A DNA stretch of 64,000 bases from assembly GCF_021173085.1 (NCBI RefSeq), contig NZ_CP076412.1:496001-560000 (forward strand), in the 5' to 3' direction. Each line of letters starts with the position of its first letter. Position 1 is the stretch's first letter. The position numbers and the translations under genes are program-made. The stretch is from Ralstonia wenshanensis. Lineage in GTDB: Bacteria > Pseudomonadota > Gammaproteobacteria > Burkholderiales > Burkholderiaceae. The notes beneath the pieces were generated by a model. It worked only from the letters and a program-made list of their open reading frames with translations, was not told where the DNA came from and made no database searches. This document shows positions 55,646-64,000 of this stretch, piece after piece.

Positions 55646-55963
55646 ATGCCTGCCAATACCCTCAAACGCCTTATCGTGGCCGCCACCCTGATGTCGGCAG
55701 CAATGACCGCCTCGGCCCTCACCACGTCAACCTTCACGTTCACCGATCAGGACCTGCAAGGGATGCTCGCGCACAGCCAGCCTCCGGAGCCGATCCAGCC
55801 GGCCCAACCTGCCGAATCGGCATCTATGGACGGGCTCCGCGTCGGCCTGAGCGATCCGGGCACGCAGCTCGTGCTGCCCTGGTTCGTGGCGGATCTGGTG
55901 GAGGCCTTCAACCGGCGTGCCTCAACGCAAGACTTTGCGAAGACGCTGCGGGACGGGATCTGA
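55646..55963 (+). CDS. Small secreted protein, 105 aa
   Basis: A 105-residue exported protein. The signal peptide (KRLIVAATLMSAAMTASA) is followed by LTTSTFTFTDQDLQGMLAHS, a Pro/Gln/Ala-rich linker (EPIQPAQPAESAS), and a C-terminal part with QLVLPWFVADLVEAFNRR. TGGAGG precedes the ATG. A second frame (55581-55691, 36 codons) with a stronger ribosome site overlaps its start. No family is recognised. Confidence 0.65.
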   Translation: MPANTLKRLIVAATLMSAAMTASALTTSTFTFTDQDLQGMLAHSQPPEPIQPAQPAESASMDGLRVGLSDPGTQLVLPWFVADLVEAFNRRASTQDFAKTLRDGI

Positions 55964-56013
55964 TCGGCCCTCCCATTCACCGCCCTCACTTTCCGGAAGC
56001 AGGTATCACAGTG

Positions 56014-56029
56014 CTGTATATTCATACAG
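56014..56029. promoter_or_regulatory. LexA (SOS) box
   Basis: CTGTATATTCATACAG is a perfect match to CTGT-N8-ACAG, with an AT-only core bar one C. It lies 22 bases upstream of the helicase GTG, where bound LexA would block the promoter. It makes DNA-damage induction of the helicase likely. Confidence 0.8.
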
Positions 56030-56051
56030 TTATTTTTTGTGACGCCCTGCC

Positions 56052-58202
56052 GTGCTTGCCGCCTCCCCTACCCCAGACACCGCCAATGCCCCGGCCAGCC
56101 CCGGTTACCTGGCCCAACTGAACGACCAGCAGCGCCAGGCGGTCGAGTTCGGTATTTCCGGGGCGGGCGCAGCGGAAACCGGCCCGCTGCTCGTGTTGGC
56201 CGGTGCTGGGTCCGGCAAAACGCACACCCTGGGCTGGCGCGTGGCGCACCTGGTGGCCAACGGCGCCGATCCGCAACGCATCCTGCTGCTGACGTTCTCC
56301 CGCCGAGCGGCGAGTGAGCTGTCCAACCGCGCTGGCCACCTGCTGGCGCGTGCCATGCAGGGCGAGCGATCGAACAGCGCCCTCAATTCGGCTGGCACTT
56401 CGTACAAAACCACCCTGCCCTGGGCCGGCACCTTCCACGGCATCGGCGCGCGCCTGCTGCGTGAATACGCCGAGCGCGTCGGCCTCGCGCCCGATTTCAC
56501 CATCCACGACCGCAGCGATTCCGCCGATCTGCTCAACGTGGTGCGCCATGAGCTGAACCTGTCGACCAAGGAACGCCGCTTCCCGCTCAAGCAGACGTGC
56601 ATCGCCATCTACTCGCGCGCCATCAACGCCGAGAGCCCGCTGAACGCCGTGCTCAAGCACCACTTTCCGTGGTGCGCGATGTGGGAGACGCAATTGCGCA
56701 CGCTGTTCGATGCGTATGTCGAAGCCAAGCAGGCGCAGCACGTGCTCGACTACGACGACCTGCTGCTCTACTGGCACGCGATGGTGTCCGACGCAGAACT
56801 GGCCGCCGAAATTGGTGCACGCTTCGACCACATCCTCGTCGACGAATACCAGGACACGAACCGGCTGCAGTCGTCCATCCTGCGTGCGTTGCGTCCGGAC
56901 GGCCACGGCGTGACCGTGGTGGGCGACGACGCGCAGTCGATCTACGCATTTCGCGCGGCAACGGTGCGCAATATCCTCGATTTCCCGCGCCACTTTTCGC
57001 GGCCGGCGCACACGGTGCTGCTGGAGCGCAATTACCGTTCGACGCAGCCGATTCTGGATGCTTCCAACGGCGTGATGCGCTTTGCCACGGAGCGCTTTGC
57101 CAAGACGTTGTGGACGGACCGCGCATCGACGCATCGTCCGCGTTTGATTTCGGTGCGCGATGAAGCCGAGCAGGCGCGCTGCGTGGCCGAGCAGGTGCTG
57201 CATCACCGGGAAGGCGGGCTGACGCTGAAATCGCAGGCGGTGCTGTTTCGCACCGCAAGTCACAGCGCGCCGCTGGAGATTGAACTCACGCGCCGCAACA
57301 TCCCGTTCGTGAAATACGGCGGCCTCAAGTTTTTGGAGGCTGCCCATGTGAAGGATGTGCTTTCAGTGCTGCGCTGGGCCGAAAACCCGCGCAACCGCAT
57401 CGCCGGGTTTCGCGTGATCCAGTTGCTGCCGGGCGCTGGCCCTGCCACGGCAGCACGCGTGCTCGACGCCATGGCGGAAGCAGCGGACCCGATTGCCGCG
57501 CTGCTTGCGTACGAGCCACCGGCACGCCTGGTCGGCGACTGGTCTGCGCTGATGGCACTCATGCATACCTTGCGCACGCCCAAAGACAGCCTGGAATGGG
57601 CCGGTGAACTCGAAGCCGTCGGCGCCTGGTACTCACCTCACATGGAGCGCCTGCACGACGATGCGGCCGTGCGCCAGGGCGATCTGGACCAGCTTGCCCG
57701 CATGGCCGCCACGTACGCTACGCGCGAGCGCTTCCTGACCGAGATGACGCTCGACCCGCCCGAGCTGACCAGCGATGAATCAGGCGACCCGTACCGCGAT
57801 GAGGACTACCTGATCCTCTCGACCATTCATTCGTCGAAAGGCCAGGAGTGGAAGGCGGTGTATGTGCTGAACGCCGTAGACGGCTGCATGCCGGCCGATC
57901 TGGGCGCCGGTTCGCATGAAGAACTGGAAGAAGAACGCCGGCTGCTTTACGTGGCGATGACGCGGGCGCGCGAGCACCTCGACATTCTGGTGCCCCAGCG
58001 CTTCTACGTCACGCAGCAAACACCCAACGGCGATCGGCACATCTACGCGTCGCGCACGCGGTTCATTCCGCCTGCGCTGCTACCGCTGTTCGAAGCATGC
58101 GCATGGCCGACACCCGAGCCCGGTGCGGACCCCGCAGCCGAAGCACGTGCCGCAGCCAAGGTAGACCTGAGCCAGAAGATGCGCGGCTACTGGAAAAAGT
58201 AG
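56052..58202 (+). CDS. UvrD/Rep-type superfamily 1 DNA helicase
   Basis: A 716-residue ATP-dependent 3'-5' helicase. Motif I is GAGSGKTHTLGWR near residue 53, motif II is DEYQDTN near 275, motif III GDDAQSIYAFR near 298, and motifs IV-VI continue to VAMTRAREHL near 640. It has no nuclease domain, so it is a Rep/UvrD/PcrA-like paralogue, not RecB or AddA. The GTG start sits directly behind a LexA box. Helicases of this class act in replication restart or repair. Confidence 0.9.
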   Translation: MLAASPTPDTANAPASPGYLAQLNDQQRQAVEFGISGAGAAETGPLLVLAGAGSGKTHTLGWRVAHLVANGADPQRILLLTFSRRAASELSNRAGHLLARAMQGERSNSALNSAGTSYKTTLPWAGTFHGIGARLLREYAERVGLAPDFTIHDRSDSADLLNVVRHELNLSTKERRFPLKQTCIAIYSRAINAESPLNAVLKHHFPWCAMWETQLRTLFDAYVEAKQAQHVLDYDDLLLYWHAMVSDAELAAEIGARFDHILVDEYQDTNRLQSSILRALRPDGHGVTVVGDDAQSIYAFRAATVRNILDFPRHFSRPAHTVLLERNYRSTQPILDASNGVMRFATERFAKTLWTDRASTHRPRLISVRDEAEQARCVAEQVLHHREGGLTLKSQAVLFRTASHSAPLEIELTRRNIPFVKYGGLKFLEAAHVKDVLSVLRWAENPRNRIAGFRVIQLLPGAGPATAARVLDAMAEAADPIAALLAYEPPARLVGDWSALMALMHTLRTPKDSLEWAGELEAVGAWYSPHMERLHDDAAVRQGDLDQLARMAATYATRERFLTEMTLDPPELTSDESGDPYRDEDYLILSTIHSSKGQEWKAVYVLNAVDGCMPADLGAGSHEELEEERRLLYVAMTRAREHLDILVPQRFYVTQQTPNGDRHIYASRTRFIPPALLPLFEACAWPTPEPGADPAAEARAAAKVDLSQKMRGYWKK

Positions 58203-58227
58203 TCAGTGCGGTAGCCGAAGCACGCGG

Positions 58228-59658
58228 TCAATGCACTTCCATCTCGGGCCGCTTGACGACGTGCGTTGACTCAAAGCGCGAGAGCTGCGCGAAGATCCAC
58301 GCGGCGGCGCAGGTCATGACGCCCACGCAGACAAACGTCTTGTGGAATGCAGCCAGCGTGTCGCGCCCCTCCGGCCCGGCGGTGAAGTCGGTAAAGCCCG
58401 TCAGCAACGCGCCCGCTGCGGCCACGCCCAGACTCATCGACAACATCATCACCATCGAGAGCATGCTGTTGCCCGCGCTGGCCAGCGGGCCGCTCAGGTC
58501 TTTGAGCGTGAGCGTGTTCATGGCCGTGAACTGCATCGAGTTGAAGGTGCCGAAAACCGCCAATTGCACGATCCGCAGCCACACCGGCACGTTGGGCGTC
58601 ATCACGGCAAAGCTAGCCATCATCAGGCCGACCATGACCGTGTTGACAGAGAGCATGCGCCGATAGCCGTAGTGCTTGATGGCCCAGGTGCCCAACGGCT
58701 TGGCGGCCATGCCTGCAGCAGCCACCGGCACCATCATCAGGCCGGCCTGCAGCGGCGTGTACCCCAGGCTCACCTGCAGGAGCAGCGGAATGAGGAACGG
58801 CATCCCGCCGCTGCCGATGCGCGCAAACAGGTTGCCAAGCACACCAATGGAAAAGCTCGGAATGCCGAACAGCGTGCGCGGAAACAGCGGCCCGGGCACG
58901 CGCCCCGCGTGCAGCCAGTACGCTGTGAGCGCCGCCAGACCGAAGACCAGCAGCACCAGCACCGTCGCGTGCTGAAAGCCCAGTTCCGACAGCCCATCGA
59001 GCGAGAACGACACCGCCGCCATGCCGAAGGCCAGCATCAGATAGCCGGACCAGTCGAAGCGGTTGTCGTCTTCAGCGTGCACGTCGGGCATCACCTTGAG
59101 CGTGACCAGCGCGCCGATCACGCCCACGGGAATGTTGATCAGGAAGATCCAGTGCCACGACACGGCCTCGACCAGCCAGCCCCCCAGCGTCGGGCCGATC
59201 AGCGGGCCGATCAGCCCCGGAATGGTGACGAAGCTCATGGCGGGCAGAAACTGCTCGCGCGGCACCACGCGCAGCACCGTCAGCCGCCCCACGGGCATCA
59301 GCAGCGCGCCTCCCACACCTTGCACCACGCGCGAGGCAATCAACATGTCCAGACTGCGGGATTCCGCGCAGAGCAACGAACCAATGGTGAACAGGAAGAT
59401 GGCAGCGAAGAACATCTTTCGCGTGCCGAAGCGATCGGCCAACCAGCCTGAGGCCGGCATCAGCATGGCGGTCGTCAACGTGTAGGCGATGATGACCGAC
59501 TGCATCTTCAGCGGGCTTTCAGACAGGCTGCGCGCCATGGCCGGCAGTGCGGTGTTGACGATGGTCGAATCCAGCGTCTGCATGAACAGACCCATCGCCA
59601 CCAGCCAGAGCAGCGGTTTCAGCGATTTGTCGACGGAGGCGGAGGGCGTGGTGGGCAT
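58228..59658 (-). CDS. mdtD: MFS multidrug exporter, MdtD-like (DHA2)
   Basis: A 476-residue, 14-segment exporter closely resembling E. coli Mdt[41 protein letters not shown] and [17 protein letters not shown]. The ATG at 59658 is chosen because it matches the MdtD start; ATGs at 59703 and 59781 extend it with poor sequence. It converges with the helicase gene and is divergent from fumC. The substrate is unknown; citrate or drug export has been suggested for MdtD. Confidence 0.85.
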   Translation of the reverse strand: MPTTPSASVDKSLKPLLWLVAMGLFMQTLDSTIVNTALPAMARSLSESPLKMQSVIIAYTLTTAMLMPASGWLADRFGTRKMFFAAIFLFTIGSLLCAESRSLDMLIASRVVQGVGGALLMPVGRLTVLRVVPREQFLPAMSFVTIPGLIGPLIGPTLGGWLVEAVSWHWIFLINIPVGVIGALVTLKVMPDVHAEDDNRFDWSGYLMLAFGMAAVSFSLDGLSELGFQHATVLVLLVFGLAALTAYWLHAGRVPGPLFPRTLFGIPSFSIGVLGNLFARIGSGGMPFLIPLLLQVSLGYTPLQAGLMMVPVAAAGMAAKPLGTWAIKHYGYRRMLSVNTVMVGLMMASFAVMTPNVPVWLRIVQLAVFGTFNSMQFTAMNTLTLKDLSGPLASAGNSMLSMVMMLSMSLGVAAAGALLTGFTDFTAGPEGRDTLAAFHKTFVCVGVMTCAAAWIFAQLSRFESTHVVKRPEMEVH

Positions 59659-59838
59659 GTGGCGGAGGGGCAGAACAGGCAGGGTGTGCGACGCAGCCGC
59701 CATTGTGGCGTGCCTCGCCCCAGCCCGCAAACGCTGTACCCGGCCAGGCTGACGTATCCGCCCTACCGCCAACAAGGGCACTGGGCTCTGCCTATACTGG
59801 AGCGTTCTTCCCAGTCACCTCGTGCCCGCCCTTCTGCC

Positions 59839-61224
59839 ATGACCACCCGTACTGAACGCGACACCTTTGGCCCCATTGAAGTCCCTGCCGACCACCTGTG
59901 GGGTGCACAAACACAACGCTCGCTGCAGAACTTCGACATTGCCGGCGACCGCATGCCGCGCGAGTTGATCGACGCACTTGCCCGCATCAAACGTGCCAGC
60001 GCCATCGTCAACCAGCGTCTTGGGCTGTTGTCCGCGGACAAGGCCAACGCCATCGTGGGTGCCGCCGACGAAGTCATCGCGGGCAAGCATCCGAATGAAT
60101 TTCCGCTGGTGGTCTGGCAGACAGGCTCTGGCACGCAGACCAACATGAACATGAACGAGGTGCTTGCCAACCGCGCCAGCGAACTGCTTGGCGGCGAGCG
60201 TGGCGAAGCGCGCCTCGTGCATCCGAACGATGACGTGAACCGCAGCCAGTCGTCCAACGACGTGTTCCCCACGGCGATGCACGTGGCGGCCGTGACGGCC
60301 ATCACCCAACACTTGCTGCCCTCGCTGCGCACGCTGCGTGAAACGCTCGCCAAGAAAGCCGCGGACTTCAGCGACATCATCAAGATCGGCCGCACGCATC
60401 TGCAGGACGCAACGCCGCTCACGCTGGGCCAGGAGTTCTCCGGCTACGTCGCGCAGTTGCAGCACAACGAGACGCACCTGAACGCCGCCCTGCCGCACCT
60501 GTGCGAACTCGCGCTGGGCGGCACGGCTGTCGGCACAGGCCTGAACGCCCCGGCCGGCTACGCCGAGCAGGTGGCCGCAGAACTGGCGCAACTGACCGGC
60601 CTGCCCTTCATCACCTCGCCGAACAAGTTCGAGACCATGGCATCGGCCGACGGCCTCGTGCATGCGCACGGCGCGCTGAAAACGCTGGCGGCCAGCCTCA
60701 CCAAGATCGCCAACGACATCCGCTGGCTGGCCAGCGGCCCGCGTAGCGGCCTGGGCGAAATCTCCATCCCCGAAAACGAGCCGGGCTCGTCCATCATGCC
60801 CGGCAAGGTCAACCCCACGCAAAGCGAAGCCGTGACGATGCTGTGCGCACAGGTCTTCGGCAACGATGTCGCTGTGAACGTGGGTGGCGCGTCGGGCAAC
60901 TTCGAGCTGAACGTATTCCGCCCGATGATCGCCTACAACTTCCTGCACAGCGTGCGCCTGCTGGCCGACGGCATGCGCAGCTTCAACGACCATTGCGCCG
61001 TGGGGATCGAACCGAACCGCGACCGTATCGACGAGTTGGTGCAGCGCTCTCTGATGCTGGTGACGGCGCTCAACCCGCATATCGGCTACGACAAGTCGGC
61101 GCAGATCGCCAAGAAGGCCCACAAGGAAGGCACGAGCCTGCGCGAAGCCGCACTGGCGCTGGGCTATGTCACGCCCGAGCAATTTGATGCGTGGGTGCGG
61201 CCGGAGAACATGGTCGGCCGCTAA
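59839..61224 (+). CDS. fumC: Fumarate hydratase, class II
   Basis: A 461-residue iron-independent fumarase converting fumarate to malate in the citric acid cycle. The family signature [16 protein letters not shown] is near residue 316. [29 protein letters not shown] and [17 protein letters not shown] are the other active-site loops. The start ATG ([12 protein letters not shown]) fits the family; the longer open frame runs through the promoter region. Class II enzymes are stable in oxidants, so this may back up an iron-sulfur fumarase. Confidence 0.96.
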   Translation: MTTRTERDTFGPIEVPADHLWGAQTQRSLQNFDIAGDRMPRELIDALARIKRASAIVNQRLGLLSADKANAIVGAADEVIAGKHPNEFPLVVWQTGSGTQTNMNMNEVLANRASELLGGERGEARLVHPNDDVNRSQSSNDVFPTAMHVAAVTAITQHLLPSLRTLRETLAKKAADFSDIIKIGRTHLQDATPLTLGQEFSGYVAQLQHNETHLNAALPHLCELALGGTAVGTGLNAPAGYAEQVAAELAQLTGLPFITSPNKFETMASADGLVHAHGALKTLAASLTKIANDIRWLASGPRSGLGEISIPENEPGSSIMPGKVNPTQSEAVTMLCAQVFGNDVAVNVGGASGNFELNVFRPMIAYNFLHSVRLLADGMRSFNDHCAVGIEPNRDRIDELVQRSLMLVTALNPHIGYDKSAQIAKKAHKEGTSLREAALALGYVTPEQFDAWVRPENMVGR

Positions 61225-61319
61225 AGTGATGTGTCGCAGGCCCGCGGCTTGCTAAGCTTGGTCTATCCCTCTTCCATTGCCCGTTTCAAGCGCGCCGGCC
61301 AGACCGGCGCCTCTTGCGC

Positions 61320-62366
61320 ATGAAACCCGCCCCGATTCCGGATAACGAAACACAACGTCTGGCCTCCCTCCAGGACATGCTGTTGCTGTCCACGCCAGAC
61401 GAGGAACTGTTCGATCGCGTGACCCGCACCACCAAGCGCGTGTTCGAAGCCCCCATCGTGCTCGTGTCGCTCATCGACGCCCAGCGCCAATGGTTCAAAT
61501 CGTGCATCGGGCTGAACGTGCGTGAGACCTCGCGGGACATCTCGTTCTGCGGACATGCCGTGGCCGAAGACCAGATGCTGGTCATTCCCGACACCATGGC
61601 CGACCCCCGCTTTGCCGATAACCCGCTCGTCACCGGCACGCCGCACATCCGCTTCTACGCTGGGCGCCCCGTGAGGAACCTCGCGGGCTACGCCGTGGGC
61701 ACGCTCTGCGTGATCGATCAGAAGCCACGGGCGTTCGACCAGGCCGAGCAAGAACTGCTCAACGACCTGGCGAGTTGGGTGGAATCGGGATTTCGCGAAC
61801 GCGAACTGAGCGAAACGCAGCGGTCCATCCTGACCGAGCTGCAGGTGGCGCGCCATGAGAGCCTGACCGACCCGATGCTGAGCATCTGGAACCGGCGCGC
61901 TGCGATGGAACTGCTCACGCGCGAATGCGGCCACGCGATGCTGCATGGACGCCCGCTTTCGCTGCTGGTGGTTGACGTCGACCACTTCAAGCGCGTGAAC
62001 GACACCTACGGCCACCCCGTGGGCGATACGGTATTGGTTGAGATCGCTCGCACGCTGCGTGTGAATTCGCGCCCCATCGATGCGGTAGGCCGCTACGGCG
62101 GCGAGGAATTTCTGGTGGTGCTGCCCGACACGAACGTCCCCCAGGCCACCAGCATTGCGGAGCGCTTACGCAGCGCGGTGGAGTCCTTGGAGATTTGCAC
62201 CCCCGAGGCCGACATCCGGTGCACGATCAGCCTGGGCTTGGCGAGTTGTGAGCCAGGGCAGAACCTGTGCACGCCCACCGACCTCATCATGCGCGCCGAT
62301 GCCGCGCTGCTGGCTGCCAAACGGCTGGGGCGCAATCGCGTGATATTCGACGGCCAGCCGGTGTAG
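61320..62366 (+). CDS. GAF-GGDEF diguanylate cyclase
   Basis: A 348-residue signalling enzyme making cyclic di-GMP. An N-terminal GAF domain (about 20-160, with FCGHAVAEDQMLVIPDT) is followed by a GGDEF domain (about 185-345). The active loop is GGEEF at 260-264. An intact I-site (RPID, 251-254) lies five residues ahead, so product inhibition is expected. There is no membrane segment. The ATG at 61320 is preferred to a TTG two codons upstream. It is alone and converges with speD. Confidence 0.92.
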   Translation: MKPAPIPDNETQRLASLQDMLLLSTPDEELFDRVTRTTKRVFEAPIVLVSLIDAQRQWFKSCIGLNVRETSRDISFCGHAVAEDQMLVIPDTMADPRFADNPLVTGTPHIRFYAGRPVRNLAGYAVGTLCVIDQKPRAFDQAEQELLNDLASWVESGFRERELSETQRSILTELQVARHESLTDPMLSIWNRRAAMELLTRECGHAMLHGRPLSLLVVDVDHFKRVNDTYGHPVGDTVLVEIARTLRVNSRPIDAVGRYGGEEFLVVLPDTNVPQATSIAERLRSAVESLEICTPEADIRCTISLGLASCEPGQNLCTPTDLIMRADAALLAAKRLGRNRVIFDGQPV

Positions 62367-62367
62367 G

Positions 62368-62793
62368 TCAGTCTGGCGCTGGCACACCGCCGCGGCGGGC
62401 GACGCGTACGTCAACACGTTCGGGCGCCAACGCACGTTCGAACACCGCGCGCGCGGCATGCGTCGTGCCGGTGCCGCACATGAACGCGTCGACGGCGGCA
62501 AAGCCGTGTTCTGGCCAGGTATGAATGGAAAGGTGCGATTCAGCAAGCAGCAACACGCCGGTCACGCCGCCCTGCTCGCCAGCGGGCAGCCCTGCGCGCA
62601 CCGAATCGAATCGATGCAGATGCGCATGCAGGATGGTGGCGCCCAGCGCGCCAGCAGCATCACGCAGCGCGCTTTCCAATGCAACCGCATCGCGCAGCAG
62701 CGCAGGCGCCACGCCGTACAGATCGAGCAGGAGATGCTCGCCCACGGCGGCGGGTGCTTCATCCACAGGCAGCGCTGCGTCAGTGCGCGTCAC
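62368..62793 (-). CDS. speD: S-adenosylmethionine decarboxylase proenzyme (SpeD-like)
   Basis: A 141-residue class 1B AdoMet decarboxylase. The self-cleavage Glu85-Ser86 in LLAESHLSIHTWPE gives the pyruvoyl cofactor; His91 and Cys106 (in AFMCGTG) are the other catalytic residues. It makes decarboxylated AdoMet, the aminopropyl donor. The GTG start overlaps the upstream stop (GTGA); the longer open frame is a shadow. Being coupled to membrane-protein genes and not to speE, it may serve a non-standard polyamine pathway. Confidence 0.9.
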   Translation of the reverse strand: MTRTDAALPVDEAPAAVGEHLLLDLYGVAPALLRDAVALESALRDAAGALGATILHAHLHRFDSVRAGLPAGEQGGVTGVLLLAESHLSIHTWPEHGFAAVDAFMCGTGTTHAARAVFERALAPERVDVRVARRGGVPAPD

Positions 62794-62975
62794 TTGTGGC
62801 CCCCGCTGAAGCCGCCGCCATAACCGCTGCCGCCCGACGAGCCGCCCCAGTAAGACGAGCCACCCGTGCTGCTGCCGTACGACGGCGTGCGCGGCGCAGC
62901 AAAGCCGGCCTTCCAGTCCATATAGGTCGCGCCAATCACCACGGCCACGGCATAGAGAACGAACCAGTTCTTCAT
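62790..62975 (-). CDS. Tiny Gly/Ser-rich membrane protein, 61 aa
   Basis: A 61-residue protein with one N-terminal membrane segment (WFVLYAVAVVIGATYMDW) and a tail of Gly, Ser and Tyr repeats (GGSSYWGGSSGGSGYGGG) ending GGHK. Its start overlaps the DUF4178 stop (ATGA), and its stop overlaps the speD start (GTGA). This tight coupling shows it is a real part of the operon. The glycine tail suggests a flexible or self-associating segment. Function unknown. Confidence 0.78.
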   Translation of the reverse strand: MKNWFVLYAVAVVIGATYMDWKAGFAAPRTPSYGSSTGGSSYWGGSSGGSGYGGGFSGGHK

Positions 62976-64000
62976 TCCCCGCCCCCAATCTTGGCGACCA
63001 GCCACGCGGGCACGAGCAACAGCAGCGCCGCGAAGAACGTGATACCGAACACCGAGCCCGGCGCCATGAAGAACGGCACGAGGTTCAGTAGACCGAGCAG
63101 CACGCAGGCAACCACCGCCACCGTCATGTAGCTCGACGACGAAGACTTGGTCGGCTCGGCCACCACCTTGCCGAACCACGCCTTGATCTGTGCGGCGCTC
63201 ACCGGCGTGCTTCTGGACCACGTCAGCTCATGCGCGTCGCTCTCTGCAGCCAGGCTTTCCTCGCCGGCGGTGTATTCGACCACACGCGTCTGGTCGCCCG
63301 TTTGAACGCGCCAGTTGAAGGCGCCGGCGGCGTAGGTCACGCGCGAGGTGTAGTCCTCGTCGCGGGTAAAGACCTTGCCGTCGAGCACCGCGGTGCGGCC
63401 GTCCTTCTGGGTGGGCCAGCGGTCGAGCACACTCGCGCGGAACCAGCCGTCGTCAGTTTCGACCATCCAGCTGAAACCGCGCTTGGGCGTGTACAGCAGG
63501 TATTCGAACCATTCGCCACCGCCATCGACCACCGCGCGGCGCATCACGCCGATCACCTGCCACTGCAGGCCGTCGATAAGCGCCTTGTCGCCCAGCTCCA
63601 GTGTGGTGACGACCTGCGGCACCGACCGCGCACGCGCAATGATGTCGCCGCGCGGCGTGGCGGCATCGATGGCCGCACCACAGCCGGGGCACAGCACGTG
63701 GCCCGTCACACCGGGGCTGAATGGAATCGACGTGCCGCACTGCGGGCAATCGAGATTCGTGAGCTTGCCCGGGACGCGGCCAGCGGTTTCCTTGATTTCG
63801 GCGTCGGTGCGCAGAAGCTGGCACTTGAGCACGTCGAGCGTGGTGGCCTCGCCCACGTAGAGCGTGGGGGCCGTGCCGTCGGAGTAATCCAGCGTGATGA
63901 AGGCGTCTTCGCGGCGGCCATCGGCTACGCGCGCATGCCAGCCTTCACCCACGCGGAACGGCAACTCGCCCTGACCGCCTGTGCAATCGGCCTCGCGCAC
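62972..64000 (-). CDS. DUF4178 membrane protein (partial, 5' end beyond the window)
   Basis: At least 342 residues, open to the right edge, so the N-terminus is missing. The visible part has a zinc-ribbon-like CPQCG and CPGCG pair (near 86-108 of the fragment), then the DUF4178 domain (LELGDKALIDGLQWQVIGVMRRA to GFSWMVETDDGWF), and two C-terminal membrane segments (VAVVACVLLGLLNLVPFF and FFAALLLLVPAWLVAKI). Such proteins occur in operons with SpeD-like, spermidine-synthase-like and DUF350 genes. Role unknown. Confidence 0.8.
   Translation of the reverse strand: MREADCTGGQGELPFRVGEGWHARVADGRREDAFITLDYSDGTAPTLYVGEATTLDVLKCQLLRTDAEIKETAGRVPGKLTNLDCPQCGTSIPFSPGVTGHVLCPGCGAAIDAATPRGDIIARARSVPQVVTTLELGDKALIDGLQWQVIGVMRRAVVDGGGEWFEYLLYTPKRGFSWMVETDDGWFRASVLDRWPTQKDGRTAVLDGKVFTRDEDYTSRVTYAAGAFNWRVQTGDQTRVVEYTAGEESLAAESDAHELTWSRSTPVSAAQIKAWFGKVVAEPTKSSSSSYMTVAVVACVLLGLLNLVPFFMAPGSVFGITFFAALLLLVPAWLVAKIGGGE

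Overview
The window is high-GC, densely coded DNA from a free-living betaproteobacterium. The gene families and their arrangement (assimilatory nas/nir cluster, CIO-type cydAB, polyol ABC operon with two sugar kinases, DUF2946-TonB operon, PGDYG, DUF1488 and DUF1272 proteins) look most like Ralstonia or a close Burkholderiales relative. This is inferred from protein content and not from a search. No rRNA, tRNA, CRISPR, prophage or insertion sequence was seen. The window ends inside a gene at the right edge.

Layout. 1-9.7 kb: a DUF2239 gene, then a complete nitrate assimilation operon on the minus strand, in transcription order nitrate transporter, nirB, nirD, FAD reductase, nitrate reductase. 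Its upstream region holds an NtrC-like site, a sigma-54 promoter and a leader with an intrinsic terminator. 9.8-12.2 kb: small stress proteins and an Aer-type receptor with a FliA-like promoter. 12.5-16 kb: GbsR/MarR regulator, cyanide-insensitive oxidase cydAB and a NIPSNAP protein. 16-26.5 kb: mixed accessory genes (LuxR regulator, large lipoprotein, deaminase, PGDYG protein, MpaB-like protein, drug exporter, LysR/azoR pair). 27-31.5 kb: three serine hydrolases, including an S53-S10 acid-peptidase pair. 32-37.4 kb: DUF1488, acyl-CoA synthetase, membrane proteins and a LysR/TauE pair. 37.4-42.2 kb: a candidate small RNA and a four-gene operon (DUF2946, TonB receptor, BNR protein, thioredoxin-like protein) that fits a CruR-type copper-responsive system. 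42.4-45 kb: orphan AAA ATPase, TraB/GumN protein, DUF1272 protein. 45-55.1 kb: SorC-type regulator divergent from a polyol operon (mtlE, F, G, HAD phosphatase, mtlK, mtlD, xylulokinase, fructokinase). 55-64 kb: ynfA, a small secreted protein, a UvrD-like helicase behind a perfect LexA box, mdtD-like exporter, fumC, a GAF-GGDEF diguanylate cyclase, and the distal end of a minus-strand operon of DUF4178 protein, tiny Gly/Ser-rich membrane protein and AdoMet decarboxylase.

How the parts work together. The nas cluster imports nitrate and reduces it to ammonium, apparently under nitrogen control plus attenuation. The polyol operon imports a hexitol or pentitol, oxidises it to a ketose and phosphorylates fructose or xylulose. 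The DUF2946-TonB-BNR-thioredoxin operon looks like a regulated metal (copper) uptake or handling unit. The SpeD-DUF4178 operon suggests envelope-linked polyamine-like chemistry. The control sites named here were read by eye and have not been scored by computation.
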